Of a DNA stretch of 58,445 nt, positions 1 to 10,934 are shown in pieces. This DNA comes from Nemertoderma westbladi. Lineage: Eukaryota; Xenacoelomorpha; Nemertodermatida; Nemertodermatidae. Position 1 is the stretch's first letter; the number at the start of each line of letters is the position of its first letter. The stretch lies in assembly GCA_032718475.1 (NCBI GenBank), contig JAUCBJ010008991.1:1-58445 (forward strand), in the 5' to 3' direction. The notes under the pieces are model-generated. The model was not told the origin of the DNA and ran no database searches. It saw only the letters and a program-made list of their open reading frames with translations. The translations under genes and the position numbers were made by a program.

Positions 1-102
1 GGTGGACTGTCCGACAGGTTCTGTGTAATGTCTGATGGACTGTCCGACAGGTTCTGTGTAATGTCTGATGGACTGTCCGACAGGTTCTGTTGTGTGTCAG
101 AC
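1..102. repeat. 33-bp minisatellite, about 3 copies
   Basis: The core GGACTGTCCGACAGGTTCTG starts at 4, 37 and 70, an exact 33-bp period. The third copy diverges after the shared core. The array probably continues to the left of the window. No coding potential is seen. Confidence 0.9.
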
Positions 103-184
103 ATATTTTAATTGTACAGTTGAATGTCTACTGCTATAATCACAGTTAAAGCAAGTCTAGTAATTCAGTAAGACTGTTGGCCTA

Positions 185-460
185 GTACCGGTAATTAATT
201 GCAATATATTAGAATACCGGTATACACTTATAATATATATAAGTATAACAGACTAGGTTTGTCACAGAGTACCGGTATATAATTTTAGCACAAATATATA
301 TAAATATATAATAGGCCTATCGTAAATACCGGTATACAGCTGACACTTATAGTATGTATAAGTATAATTATTACTAGAATTAATTACAGAATACCGGTAT
401 GATTTCAGTTCAAATTTATAGAAATAAATATAATAAACCTATTAGAAATACCGGTATATC
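185..460. repeat. TACCGGTA palindrome cluster in a diverged tandem duplication
   Basis: Six copies of the palindrome TACCGGTA or a close variant occur in about 280 bp, separated by AT-rich spacers. Two blocks, starting near 218 and 336, align with each other (each has an accggtata-acttata-tataagtata segment and then a second palindrome), giving a diverged duplication of about 118 bp. Function is unknown. Confidence 0.6.
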
Positions 461-1436
461 AATTATTTAGGATAATTGAATTTCTGAAATTATAAGCTAC
501 TTAGTTACTTGAGTTTACTTTGTTACCGTTATGCAAGCAGTAGTCCAACTGATATTGTGACCTACTTGTTGTATGATAGGCCTACTGGTTTATAAATCTT
601 TTGAGCTGATTTATAATATATATATACCCTGATAAGGGGTTTGTTACAAGATTGAAATAGGTGTTACTATTTCTGGGAAATATCACTACACAGAAGCTGT
701 GCGCTTTCAGTGAAGTGCTACTTAGTGGACACTAAAACGAATAATTCTACTGGCCTAAGTTACTTATCTACTAATTACGTAATATATGGTTGAGATTACA
801 ATCTCTAATAAACACACAAAACGGTACGTACAGATTTTTAGGGCAATTTTACAGGGAAACTACTAACCAGTCTAACAAAGGGTTAGAACTCCTGGTTATT
901 TCAACGGACAGGATACTACGGTATTTGAAAATAATAAGCAGAAGTAAATATTGCGTTGTCTAGATAGGAAAATACCACCGCCTGACGACCTACAGCCGTA
1001 GCGCTATAGGTACAACGTTATGTATCTACGGAGTGTTCCTACCTAGAAGTTAATTACCGCCGTCTACCAGAACGAGCGTGCCTATTAACTACTTTACAAC
1101 ACAATAATGCCTACACTAATTACTCTCGGAAAGCACTGTACACTAAACCCTAAATTAGGTACAGGTACTTGTAAAAACAGATAACCAGTAGTTAAATATA
1201 CTTGAACAGTTAAAAGAACCACAGCATCTGCTGGAGTGACCGGGGCACTGAGTCACCAGTCTTTACCTACGCCAAGCAGCCCGTGTAGTACTGGGGTTAA
1301 TTTAACTATAACGGTATGTATAACAAACACAATTACTGTAGGAATAAACTTGGGGACATGAATGTTGCGAGTAATCGCATAAACTCTGAATAATAAATAT
1401 TACGCTACCCGTACAGAATACTCAAATAAAATACAA

Positions 1437-1950
1437 ACCGGATGCTGACAAACTACCATTAAGCCTAAATAAACCACAGGATGTGCAGATTCCGAAACTT
1501 GTTAGTGAGTATGCGTGCTAATAAGGTAGCGCGGCTTATTCTTTATGGGGATTGACCTTACAACTTACGAGTTGCCCCAACTTACTAACTGGCACTTATC
1601 AGACTCTCTACACACGCGGCAATCTCTTCAGACCCAACAACAGCTAGGCAACAATCCAGCCTACAAAATATCTAAATAATACTATTACGGTATCTGAACG
1701 GACTATACAGACAGTACAGTATAAACGCTGACGGACTACTATCAAGCCTAAATAACCACAGTATATGCAGATTCCGAAACTTGTTAGTGAGTATGCGTGC
1801 TAATAAGGTAGCGCGGCTTATTCTTTATAGGGGTTGACCTTACAACTTACGAGTTGCCCCAACTTACTAACTGGCACCTATCAGACCCTCTACACACGCC
1901 GTAATCTTCAAGCCTAACAACAGTCAGACAACAGTCTAGCCTACAATGAT
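1437..1950. repeat. Tandem duplication, period about 283 bp
   Basis: The segment around 1485-1660 recurs at 1768-1943 with high identity. For example, CAGATTCCGAAACTTGTTAG starts at 1485 and at 1768, followed in both copies by a GTGCTAATAAGGTAGCGCGG stretch. Scattered substitutions and small indels occur towards the right end of each copy. No ORF is shared by both copies. Confidence 0.85.
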
Positions 1951-2095
1951 CTGAACAATCTGAGCAGACTTACACGTCTTCGGCTCAATACTAACTTACA
2001 CGTGAATAAAATCGACAGAAATAAGTAAACTGTACAGAAGAATGAGGGGTGATCAATCCCTAATCCCCTAGCAGCCTACAATATACACTATATCA

Positions 2096-2236
2096 CAATC
2101 GAAATAATACTAATGCACTTGGACAGCAGTACCGGTTATGACAGTTAGGCCTACGGACCTACGGTAATAGTACCGGTTATGACAGTTGGGCCTACTGACC
2201 TACTGGTACCGGTTCTGATGTACCGGTACTTTTCAA
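2096..2236. repeat. 41-bp repeat with ACCGGT palindromes
   Basis: AGTACCGGTTATGACAGTT occurs at 2128 and 2169 (period 41), followed by further ACCGGT sites to about 2230. The shared palindrome links this cluster to the one at 185-460. Confidence 0.6.
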
Positions 2237-3535
2237 TCTTATTGCTTACCGCAAATAAGATCGATAGCTATTATTGTACGCGCTTTTATAGACCTTCAGC
2301 AGTTTAACCTGCCGAAATTTATATGTCTTTATTGATAATCTGCCTTTTTTAAGATGATAAGATTTAATACAAAACAAACCAAAACATTAGCCGAAGCCAG
2401 TCCATGCGCGTCCAAATGACCCGTTTATAACACCGGGAGACTGGATTCGTGGGCTTAAATTTATTTGCGGTCAAGCCTACTGTATTATTCGATTGATTAC
2501 TAATATATAATCCCTGACAAATATTATTCACTTTCGGGAAATATTAGCAGTTCCTTTTAGGACGTGGCGCTCTACCTATGTAAACAGAGTTATGACTGAT
2601 ACTACACACAACGATATGGCTTAAATTTCAAGCATAGGGCGCATTCTTTAGGAATGCTTTATTATCAGATCCAAATCACTTTACAATCACGCACGCTACC
2701 GGTAACGCACAACACTGCTCACTGATATGCCGACAGTTACTGACTTTGATCAGGTATAAAGAGATACGCACTGGACTCAGGTAGTGTCTGTCAAACAACA
2801 TTAGATTCACTACAAACACAATAATAAAGTCGCAATTGTTGTACATAACCCTTCTCTCTAACCTGTAGTGTATCAAGGATATTGGGAAAATGCGGGTTGA
2901 TTATTGATATTCTTCAACTAATAACATCCAATTATACTGATACAAAATTACAAACAGTAAAAGCAGTATGACGGTAGGTTAAGATATAATTAGATTGCAT
3001 TGAATTAAGATCGATATAAAGTGATATGAATCGAGTTGATTTGGAATTGGTAAGATAATAGCTATGCTTTCTATAATTTAGCCTACTAATGTTCTTATAA
3101 AAAGGCAGAAAACATTTCGCTATTTCAACACGGTCTTAAAACACTGATAATAAAGTCTCAAAATCATAACCAAAAGTCCCGTGACTTTAGCTCTCTTATT
3201 TTCCAAGAATCCCGTTCAACACATGTAATCAGCAGTGAGACAGGATAATTTCAGTTCAGTAGCTCGGGATTGGTCGAAATCAGAACTAACTCAACGCAGG
3301 GCTATGGGTAACTGGGGCAACCTTCCCAAGCCGGCTGGCCAATCGAACAGCTCAGATCCCTCCTAAAGGATTCCAACGCCTTGGAGGGGGGAACTGGTTA
3401 GCAAAGAAAACAAATCAGTCATATCCCAGAAAAACCTTTACAGTAGGTTTCAGAGTATTTTAGCGTATGGGGGAAAAACTGGGTTGCGGGGCGAAGGGCC
3501 AGTTACATCCCACAGAAGCTTTTACAAAGAGTGTC

Positions 3536-3586
3536 TAATTTTCGTTAGCTTCGTGGTTGCATTTCCTTTAGGAAATGCCTTTCTAG
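3536..3586 (+). mobile_element. Helitron 3' end (H0), 5' part not recognised
   Basis: The terminal module is present: a subterminal inverted repeat with one change (TTTTCGTTAGC), the GCATTTCC-TTTA-GGAAATGC hairpin and CTTTCTAG ending at 3586. No family 5' end (TCCACGAAG) exists to its left in the window. Either H0 belongs to a subfamily with different 5' sequence or its left part was lost. Confidence 0.75.
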
Positions 3587-3753
3587 TATAGTATTATGAC
3601 TTAGGACCAACACCTACCCCCACTATATGACTTATTCTGCATCCGAATTACATTGTTCTATTTTTCAGTTTCCATGACAACCACTGCAAACAGATGCATT
3701 TTGATAGAAAATCGGTAATTTGGACATAAACTACAATATTTTCTGAAACTCAG
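3587..3753 (+). mobile_element. Internal Helitron fragment
   Basis: This matches the internal-repeat region of other copies, from the 'attatgactt-gg-accaa' stretch through 'tctgaaactcag' (compare 4645-4813). It is probably the right-hand piece of a copy interrupted by H0. H1 is inserted at its right end (CAG|T). Confidence 0.7.
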
Positions 3754-3805
3754 TCCACGAAGCTAAGGAAAATCAACTACTTTCGCTAAGAAAGATTTTC
3801 CTTAG
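3754..3805 (+). other. Helitron 5' terminal hairpin (example, H1)
   Basis: CTAAGGAAAATC (3763-3774) is a perfect 12-bp inverted repeat of GATTTTCCTTAG (3794-3805), with a 19-base loop. The same left arm, together with the preceding CCACGAAG, also matches the reverse complement of the sequence just upstream of the 3' hairpin, so two alternative pairings are possible. Almost every intact 5' end in the window has this structure. Confidence 0.9.
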
Positions 3806-4127
3806 CTGAGATGGTCTATTCATAGTGGGCTATTTTACTTGTATGAAGCAGATTTGGTTTTTTTTGACCCCCGGCAAATCTAGCCTTTAAAAGTACCCTG
3901 AAATTTTGCATGTATATACTACTCGACGAGGCGCATCTTTTGGGCCGGGTCTCATATCCAGGAAAAATCTGGTTTCCATGGCAACGGACTTCAAAAAAAG
4001 TCTATGTATTTCAAGTCAATATTTATAACTCTATTTGTAGGAAAACTATAATAGATATAAACTTGGGGTTTCGCAACACAACTATAAGGTCCATAGCAGA
4101 GCCGATTGAGGTTCAATAGAAAATCCA

Positions 4128-4141
4128 GTTGCCTTGGCAAC
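4128..4141. promoter_or_regulatory. RFX X-box-like palindrome (example in H1)
   Basis: GTTGCCTTGGCAAC matches the X-box consensus GTNRCC-N(0-3)-RGYAAC at every position. In most other copies this site reads GTTACCTTGGCAAC, also a perfect match. Binding is inference. Confidence 0.5.
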
Positions 4142-4425
4142 CGGGCTAGACAGATGTTAAAATTTATAAAATGTTAATTTGAAGCCTAAGGTTAAGGTGT
4201 TATGGCTTGGGACCAACCCCTACCCCCACTATATAACTTATTCTGCATCCGAATTACATTGTTCTATTTTTCAGTTACCATGACAACCGCTGAAAACAGA
4301 TGTTTTTATTCAAAACTTATTCATTTGGACATAGACTTCACGATAAAATTTTACAAAACTGGGTATGTGTTATCTGGACCATTAGTTGGAACTTTTAGTG
4401 AAACTTAAATTATTCCAGAAATTTA

Positions 4426-4439
4426 GTTACCATGGTAAC
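4426..4439. promoter_or_regulatory. RFX X-box-like palindrome, perfect dyad
   Basis: GTTACCATGGTAAC is a perfect 14-bp palindrome and a full X-box match. In the B-type copies one base differs (GTTACCACGGTAAC), which still fits the consensus. Confidence 0.5.
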
Positions 4440-4581
4440 TGTAGTTTATTAAACTCTATATCATTCAAATCTATATTGATAACTCTATTTGTAGCAAAAC
4501 TGTAATATATATAAACTTGGGGTTTTGCAACTCATCTATAAGATCCATATCCAAGCCGTTTGAGGTTAATTAGAAAATACA

Positions 4582-4595
4582 GTTACCATAGCAAC
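4582..4595. promoter_or_regulatory. RFX X-box-like site
   Basis: GTTACCATAGCAAC is a full consensus match. Weaker relatives in the same unit start at 3972, 4274, 4728 and 4892, so the series 3972, 4128, 4274, 4426, 4582, 4728, 4892 has spacings of 156, 146, 152, 156, 146 and 164 bp. Confidence 0.5.
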
Positions 4596-4816
4596 AAGTC
4601 TAAACAGATGTTAAAATTTATAAAATGATAATTTGAAGCACAAGTTAATAGTATTATGACTTGGGACCAACCCCTACCCCCACTATATGACTTATTCTGC
4701 ATCCGAATTACATTGTTCTATTTTTCAGTTTCCATGACAACCACTGCAAACAGATGCATTTTGATAGAAAATCGGTAATTTGGACATAAACTACAATATT
4801 TTCTGAAACTCAGTAT

Positions 4817-5437
4817 ATGACGTGTTATCTGAACCACAATCTGTACTGAATTTTTTTTCAAAGGTTAAAGCAACAGTTCCAGAGAACTCTAGTTTCCATG
4901 GGAATAGAAGTTACTTATTGACAATTGCTACTAAACGAAGCTAAGCAACGAACTAAAGTGTGGCCGTTTGTTTAATTTTCCTTAGCTTCGTGGTTGCATT
5001 TCCTTTAGGGAATGCCTTTCTCGTATATGTGTTATCTGAACCACAATCTGTACTGAATTTTTTTTCAAAGGTTAAAGCAACAGTTCCAGAGAACTCTAGT
5101 TTCCATGGGAATAGAAGTTAATTATTGACAATTGCTACTAAACGAGGCTAAGCAACGAACCAAAGTGTGGCCGTTTGTTTAATTTTCCTTAGCTTCGTGG
5201 TTGCATTTCCTTTAGGAAATGCCTTTCTCGTATATGTGTTATCTGAACCACAATCTGTACTGAATTTTTTTTCAAAGGTTAAAGCAACAGTTCCAGAGAA
5301 CTCTAGTTTCCATGAGAATAGAAGTTAATTATTGACAATTGCTACTTAATGAGGCTAAGCAACGAACCAAAGTGTGGCCGTTTGTTTAATTTTCCTTAGC
5401 TTCGTGGTTGCATTTCCTTTAGGAAATGCCTTTCTCG
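4817..5437 (+). repeat. 207-bp tandem repeat of the Helitron 3' terminal module
   Basis: Each unit runs from TATGTGTTATCTGAACC through the subterminal inverted repeat and hairpin to CTCG. There are three units here (ends 5023, 5230, 5437). The same array has two units in H2 (ends 6795, 7002) and three in H3 (8360, 8567, 8774) and in H13 (24757, 24964, 25171). Copy number therefore varies between otherwise near-identical elements. Confidence 0.9.
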
Positions 5438-5521
5438 TATGTTGTCGTCGTCAGTGGGCACATCGAAGAATGGTTGCAGTTCTCTGGAACAAAATGTACA
5501 GATAAGACTCGAAATACTAGA
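5438..5521. repeat. Spacer A (84 bp) between tandem Helitron units
   Basis: This non-Helitron sequence (starting TATGTTGTCGTCGTCAGTGG) separates consecutive units. Copies lie at 5438-5521, 7003-7086, 8775-8858 and 25172-25255, all 84 bp. It looks like the original flank of one Helitron insertion that was amplified together with the element. No coding or RNA feature is recognised in it. Confidence 0.85.
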
Positions 5522-7002
5522 TCCACGAAGCTAAGGAAAATCAACTACTTTCGCTAAGAAAGATTTTCCTTAGCTGAGATGGTGTATTCATAGTGGGCTA
5601 TTTTACTTGTATGGAGCAGATTTGGGGTTTTTTGACTCCAGAAAAAAGTAGCTTTTAAAAGTACCCTGGAATTTTGCATGTATATACCACTCATCGAGGC
5701 GTATCTTTTGGGCTGGGTCTCATATCCAGGAAAAATCTGGTTTCCATGTCAACGGACTTAGAAAAAAGTCTATGTATTTCAAGTCAATATTTATAACTCT
5801 ATTTGTAGGAATGCTATAATAGATATAAACTTGGGGTTTCTCAATTCAACTATAAGGTCCGCAGCAGAGCCGATTGAGGTTGAATAGAAAATCCAGTTAC
5901 CTTGGCAACCGGGCTAAACAGATGTTAAAATTTATAAAATGTTAATTTGAAGCCTAAGGTTAAGGTGTTATGACTTGGGACAAACCCCTACCCCCACTAT
6001 ATAACTTATTCTGCGTCCGAATTTCATTGTTCAATTTTGCATTTACCATGACAACCGCTGAAAACAGATGTTTTTATACAAAAATAACTCATTCGGACAT
6101 AGACTTCGCGATAAAATTTTACGAAACTGGGAATGTGTTATCTGGACCATTAGTTGGAACTTTTAGTGAAACTGAAATCATTCCAGAAATATCTTGTTAC
6201 CATGGTAACTGGGGTTTATTAAAGTCTATATCATTCAAGTCTAAATTCAATACTCTATTTGTAGCAAAATAATGTAATAAATATAAATTTGGGGTTTTGC
6301 AACTCATCTGTAAGGTCCATATACAATCCATTCGAGGTTAATTACACAATCCAATTACCATAGCAACAAGACTAAACAGATGTTAAAATTTCTAAAATTA
6401 TAATTTGAAACACAAGTTAATAGTATTATGACTTGGGACCAAGACCTACCCCCACTATGTGACTTATTCTGCATCCGAATTACATTGTTCTATTTTTCAG
6501 TTTCCATGACAACCACTGCAAACAGATGCATTTTGATAGAAAATCGGTAATTTGGACATAAACTACAATATTTTCTGAAACTCAGTATATGACGTGTTAT
6601 CTGAACCACAATCTGTACTGAATTTTTTTTCAAAGGTTAAAGCAACAGTTCCAGAGAACTCTAGTTTCCATGGGAATAGAAGTTAATTATTGACAATTGC
6701 TACTAAACGAGGCTAAGCAACGAACCAAAGTGTGGCAGTTTGTTTAATTTTCCTTAGCTTCGTGGTTGCATTTCCTTTAGGAAATGCCTTTCTCGTATAT
6801 GTGTTATCTGAACCACAATCTGTACTGAATTTTTTTTCAAAGGTTAAAGCAACAGTTCCAGAGAACTCTAGTTTCCATGGGAATAGAAGTTAATTATTGA
6901 CAATTGCTACTAAACGAGGCTAAGCAACGAACCAAAGTGTGGCCGTTTGTTTAATTTTCCTTAGCTTCGTGGTTGCATTTCCTTTAGGAAATGCCTTTCT
7001 CG
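5522..7002 (+). mobile_element. Helitron H2, two tandem 3' ends
   Basis: A spacer-A-class unit; terminal modules end at 6795 and 7002. Its body diverges slightly from H1 (for example GACTCCAG in place of GACCCCCG after the T run). The next unit starts exactly 1,565 bp downstream. Confidence 0.85.
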
Positions 7003-7086
7003 TATGTTGTCGTCGTCAGTGGGCACATCGAAGAATGGTTGCAGTTCTCTGGAACAAAATGTACAGATAAGACTCGAAATACTAGA

Positions 7087-8774
7087 TCCACGAAGCTAAG
7101 GAAAATCAACTACTTTCGCTAAGAAAGATTTTCCTTAGCTGAGATGGTGTATTCATAGTGGGCTATTTTACTTGTATGGAGCAGATTTGGGGTTTTTTGA
7201 CTCCAGAAAAAACTAGCTTTTAAAAGTACCCTGGAATTTTGCATGTATATACCACTCATCGAGGCGTATCTTTTGGGCTGGGTCTCATATCCAGGAAAAA
7301 TCTGGTTTCCATGCCAACGGACTTAGAAAAAAGTCTATGTATTTCAAGTCAATATTTATAACTCTATTTGTAGGAATACTATAATAGATATAAACTTGGG
7401 GTTTCTCAATTCAACTATAAGGTCCGCAGCAGAGCCGATTGAGGTTGAATAGAAAATCCAGTTAACTTGGCAACCGGGCTAAACAGATGTTAAAATTTAT
7501 AAAATGTTAATTTGAAGCCTAAGGTTAAGGTGTTATGACTTGGGACAAACCCCTACCCCCACTATATAACTTATTCTGCGTCCGAATTTCATTGTTCAAT
7601 TTTGCATTTACCATGACAACCGCTGAAAACAGATGTTTTTATACAAAAATAACTCATTCGGACATAGACTTCGCGATAAAATTTTACGAAACTGGGAATG
7701 TGTTATCTGGACCATTAGTTGGAACTTTTAGTGAAACTGAAATCATTCCAGAAATATCTTGTTACCATGGTAACTGGGGTTTATTAAAGTCTATATCATT
7801 CAAGTCTAAATTCAATACTCTATTTGTAGCAAAATAATGTAATAAATATAAATTTGGGGTTTTGCAACTCATCTGTAAGGTCCATATACAATCCATTCGA
7901 GGTTAATTACACAATCCAATTACCATAGCAACAAGACTAAACAGATGTTAAAATTTCTAAAATTATAATTTGAAACACAAGTTAATAGTATTATGACTTG
8001 GGACCAAGACCTACCCCCACTATGTGACTTATTCTGCATCCGAATTACATTGTTCTATTTTTCAGTTTCCATGACAACCACTGCAAACAGATGCATTTTG
8101 ATAGAAAATCGGTAATTTGGACATAAACTACAATATTTTCTGAAACTCAGTATATGACGTGTTATCTGAACCACAATCTGTACTGAATTTTTTTTCAAAG
8201 GTTAAAGCAACAGTTCCAGAGAACTCTAGTTTCCATGGGAATAGAAGTTAATTATTGACAATTGCTACTAAACGAGGCTAAGCAACGAACCAAAGTGTGG
8301 CCGTTTGTTTAATTTTCCTTAGCTTCGTGGTTGCATTTCCTTTAGGAAATGCCTTTCTCGTATATGTGTTATCTGAACCACAATCTGTACTGAATTTTTT
8401 TTCAAAGGTTAAAGCAACAGTTCCAGAGAACTCTAGTTTCCATGGGAATAGAAGTTAATTATTGACAATTGCTACTAAACGAGGCTAAGCAACGAACCAA
8501 AGTGTGGCAGTTTGTTTAATTTTCCTTAGCTTCGTGGTTGCATTTCCTTTAGGAAATGCCTTTCTCGTATATGTGTTATCTGAACCACAATCTGTACTGA
8601 ATTTTTTTTCAAAGGTTAAAGCAACAGTTCCAGAGAACTCTAGTTTCCATGGGAATAGAAGTTAATTATTGACAATTGCTACTAAACGAGGCTAAGCAAC
8701 GAACTAAAGTGTGGCAGTTTGTTTAATTTTCCTTATCTTCGTGGTTGCATTTCCTTTAGGAAATGCCTTTCTCG
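7087..8774 (+). mobile_element. Helitron H3, three tandem 3' ends
   Basis: A spacer-A-class unit; terminal modules end at 8360, 8567 and 8774. The extra 207-bp module explains the 1,772-bp step to the next unit. It is paralogous to H13 at a constant offset of 16,397. Confidence 0.85.
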
Positions 8775-8858
8775 TATGTTGTCGTCGTCAGTGGGCACAT
8801 CGAAGAATGGTTGCAGTTCTCTGGAACAAAATGTACAGATAAGACTCGAAATACTAGA

Positions 8859-10127
8859 TCCACGAAGCTAAGGAAAATCAACTACTTTCGCTAAGAAAGA
8901 TTTTCCTTAGCTGAGATGGTGTATTCATAGTGGGCTATTTTACTTGTATGGAGCAGATTTGGGGTTTTTTGACTCCAGAAAAAACTAGCTTTTAAAAGTA
9001 CCCTGGAATTTTGCATGTATATACCACTCATCGAGGCGTATCTTTTGGGCTGGGTCTCATATCCAGGAAAAATCTGGTTTCCATGCCAACGGACTTAGAA
9101 AAAAGTCTATGTATTTCAAGTCAATATTTATAACTCTATTTGTAGGAATACTATAATAGATATAAACTTGGGGTTTCTCAACTCAACTATAAGGTCCATA
9201 GCAGAGCCGATTGAGGTTGAATAGAAAATCCAGTTACCTTGGCAACCGGGCTAAACAGATGTTAAAATTTATAAAATGTTAATTTGAAGCCTAAGGTTAA
9301 GGTGTTATGACTTGGGACAAACCCCTACCCCCACTATATAACTTATTCTGCGTCCGAATTTCATTGTTCAATTTTGCATTTACCATGACAACCGCTGAAA
9401 ACAGATGTTTTTATACAAAAATAACTCATTCGGACATAGACTTCGCGATAAAATTTTACGAAACTGGGAATGTGTTATCTGGACCATTAGTTGGAACTTT
9501 TAGTGAAACTGAAATCATTCCAGAAATATCTTGTTACCATGGTAACTGGGGTTTATTAAAGTCTATATCATTCAAGTCTAAATTCAATACTCTATTTGTA
9601 GCAAAATAATGTAATAAATATAAATTTGGGGTTTTGCAACTCATCTGTAAGGTCCATATACAATCCATTCGAGGTTAATTACACAATCCAATTACCATAG
9701 CAACAAGACTAAACAGATGTTAAAATTTCTAAAATGATAATTTGAAACACAAGTTAATAGTATTATGACTTGGGACCAAGACCTACCCCCACTATATGAC
9801 TTATTCTGCATCCGAATTACATTGTTCTATTTTTCAGTTTCCATGACAACCACTGCAAACAGATGCATTTTGATAGAAAATCGGTAATTTGGACATAAAC
9901 TACAATATTTTCTGAAACTTGGTATGTGTTATCTGAACCACAATCTGGACTGAATCTTTTTTCAAAGGTAAAACCAACAGTTCCAGAGAATTCTAGTTTC
10001 CATGGGAATACAGGTTATTTATTGCCAAATGCTACTAAACTAGGCTATGCAACAAACCAAATTGTGGCCCTTTGTTTAATTTTCCTTAGCTTCGTGGTTG
10101 CATTTCCTTTAGGAAATGCCTTTCTAG
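8859..10127 (+). mobile_element. Helitron H4, transition from spacer A to spacer B class
   Basis: The 1,269-bp unit has a body like H1-H3 but the 3' third and CTAG end of the spacer-B class (CTGGACTGAATC in place of CTGTACTGAATT), followed by spacer B. It looks like a recombinant between the two classes and is paralogous to H14. Confidence 0.85.
10079..10127 (+). other. Helitron 3' terminal module (example, H4)
   Basis: ATTTTCCTTAGCTTCGTGG (10079-10097) is the exact inverted repeat of the 5' end of the same element (8860-8878). It is followed by a perfect 8-bp hairpin GCATTTCC-TTTA-GGAAATGC (10100-10119) and then CTTTCTAG (10120-10127). A hairpin shortly before CTRR is the standard Helitron 3' signature; the long subterminal inverted repeat is an extra. 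Confidence 0.9.
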
Positions 10128-10379
10128 TAAAATATTTTTAAATTCAGAAATGTTGAGGAGCGTTCCACATTGAAAATGAAAGTAGAGACAGCAGACTGTA
10201 CAGCTAAAGAAGGGGTCCGGCTTAGCGACCGCAGCGAAGCACAAACCACAGTTTTGGTTCATGGGGGCAAAGGAAGGGCAGTTGGTACGGAGAGCGCCAG
10301 CACTGATACAATAGTTTACTTAGGTAACAAGTTTAACTAAACCATGTGGCAACTATTTTCAGGCCCCTATGAAAAAAAA
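10128..10379. repeat. Spacer B (252 bp) between tandem Helitron units
   Basis: Begins TAAAATATTTTTAAATTCAG and ends in an A run directly before TCCACGAAG. Other copies: 12198-12449, 19214-19465, 21401-21652, 26525-26776, 29849-30100, 33185-33436, 34700-34951, 36215-36466, each 252 bp and nearly identical. The middle is GC-richer than the Helitrons (GGGGTCCGGCTTAGCGACCG). It is not recognised as a gene or RNA and is probably ancestral flanking DNA amplified with its Helitron. Confidence 0.85.
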
Positions 10380-10934
10380 TCCACGAAGTTAAGGAAAATC
10401 AACTACTTTCGCTAAGAAAGATTTTCCTTAGCTGAGATGGTCTATTCATAGTGGGCTATTTTACTTGTATGGAGCAGATTTGGGGTTTTTTGGTCGGGGA
10501 AAAAACTAGCCTTTAAAAGTACCCTGAAATTTTGCATGTATGTACTACTCATCGAGGCGCGTCGTGTGGGATGGGTCTCATATTCAGGAAAAATCTGGTT
10601 TCCATGGCAACGGACTTAGAAAAAAGTCTATGTATTTCAAGTCAATATTTATAACTCTATTTGTAGGAAAACTATAATAGATATAAACTTGGGGTTTCTC
10701 AACTCAACTGTAAGGTCCGCAGCAGAGCTGATTGAGGTTGAATAGAAAATCCAGTTGCCTTGGCAACCGGGCTAGACAGATGTTAAAATTTACAAAATGT
10801 TAATTTGAAGCCTAATGAGAAGGTGTTATGTCTTGGGACCAACCCCTACCCCCACTATATGACTTATTCTGCGTCCGAATTTCATTGTTTAATTTTGCAT
10901 TTACCATGACAACCGCTGAAAACAGATGTTTTTA
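10380..10934 (+). mobile_element. Helitron 5' fragment H5 (555 bp)
   Basis: The first 555 bp of a unit, ending at GTTTTTA directly before the H6 start. The 5' end carries a C-to-T change (CACGAAGTTAAGG) shared only with H15, which supports their descent by duplication. The missing 3' part is discussed under H23. Confidence 0.8.

Larger units (their letters stand above)
461..3535. other. Left flank without recognisable genes
   Basis: Apart from the two repeats listed separately (1437-1950 and 2096-2236), I see no coding region, RNA gene or known element. Short ORFs here are below what chance gives in AT-rich DNA. Part of 3230-3535 is richer in GC and contains a hairpin (CCCTCCTAAAGG with CCTTGGAGGG, 3358-3396). 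It leads straight into a Helitron 3' end, so it may be cargo of a Helitron with an unrecognised 5' end. Confidence 0.5.
3754..5437 (+). mobile_element. Non-autonomous Helitron H1 with three tandem 3' ends
   Basis: The 5' end TCCACGAAG is at 3754. Three successive terminal modules end in CTCG at 5023, 5230 and 5437, a 207-bp period; the first has a hairpin mismatch (TTTAGGGAATGC). The body is about seven diverged ~150-bp monomers, each with an X-box-like palindrome. No Rep/helicase sequence is present, so movement would need an autonomous partner. Helitron class is inferred from TC...CTRR-like termini, the 3' hairpin and insertion without target duplication. Confidence 0.85.

Noticed and set aside
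2676-2876. 66-codon minus-strand ORF in the left flank
   Set aside because: Short, no recognisable domain, no paralogue in the window and no splice or promoter context.
3571-3590. Helitron 3' hairpin as a bacterial-type terminator
   Set aside because: It lacks a U tract, sits in a eukaryotic element and its position matches the Helitron 3' signature.
5970-6272. A 100-codon ATG ORF identical in five Helitron copies (also 7535, 9307, 23932, 25704) and variant in H12
   Set aside because: It spans two ~150-bp monomers of the internal repeat. Other copies stop at codon 68 or 64 or lack it, the H12 version differs mostly by amino-acid-changing substitutions, and identity among the five follows from recent duplication.
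9926-10141. A 71-codon ORF with a hydrophobic C-terminus at many Helitron 3' ends
   Set aside because: It begins at GTG, runs through the terminal hairpin and crosses the element boundary into spacer B, so it cannot be a gene of the element.
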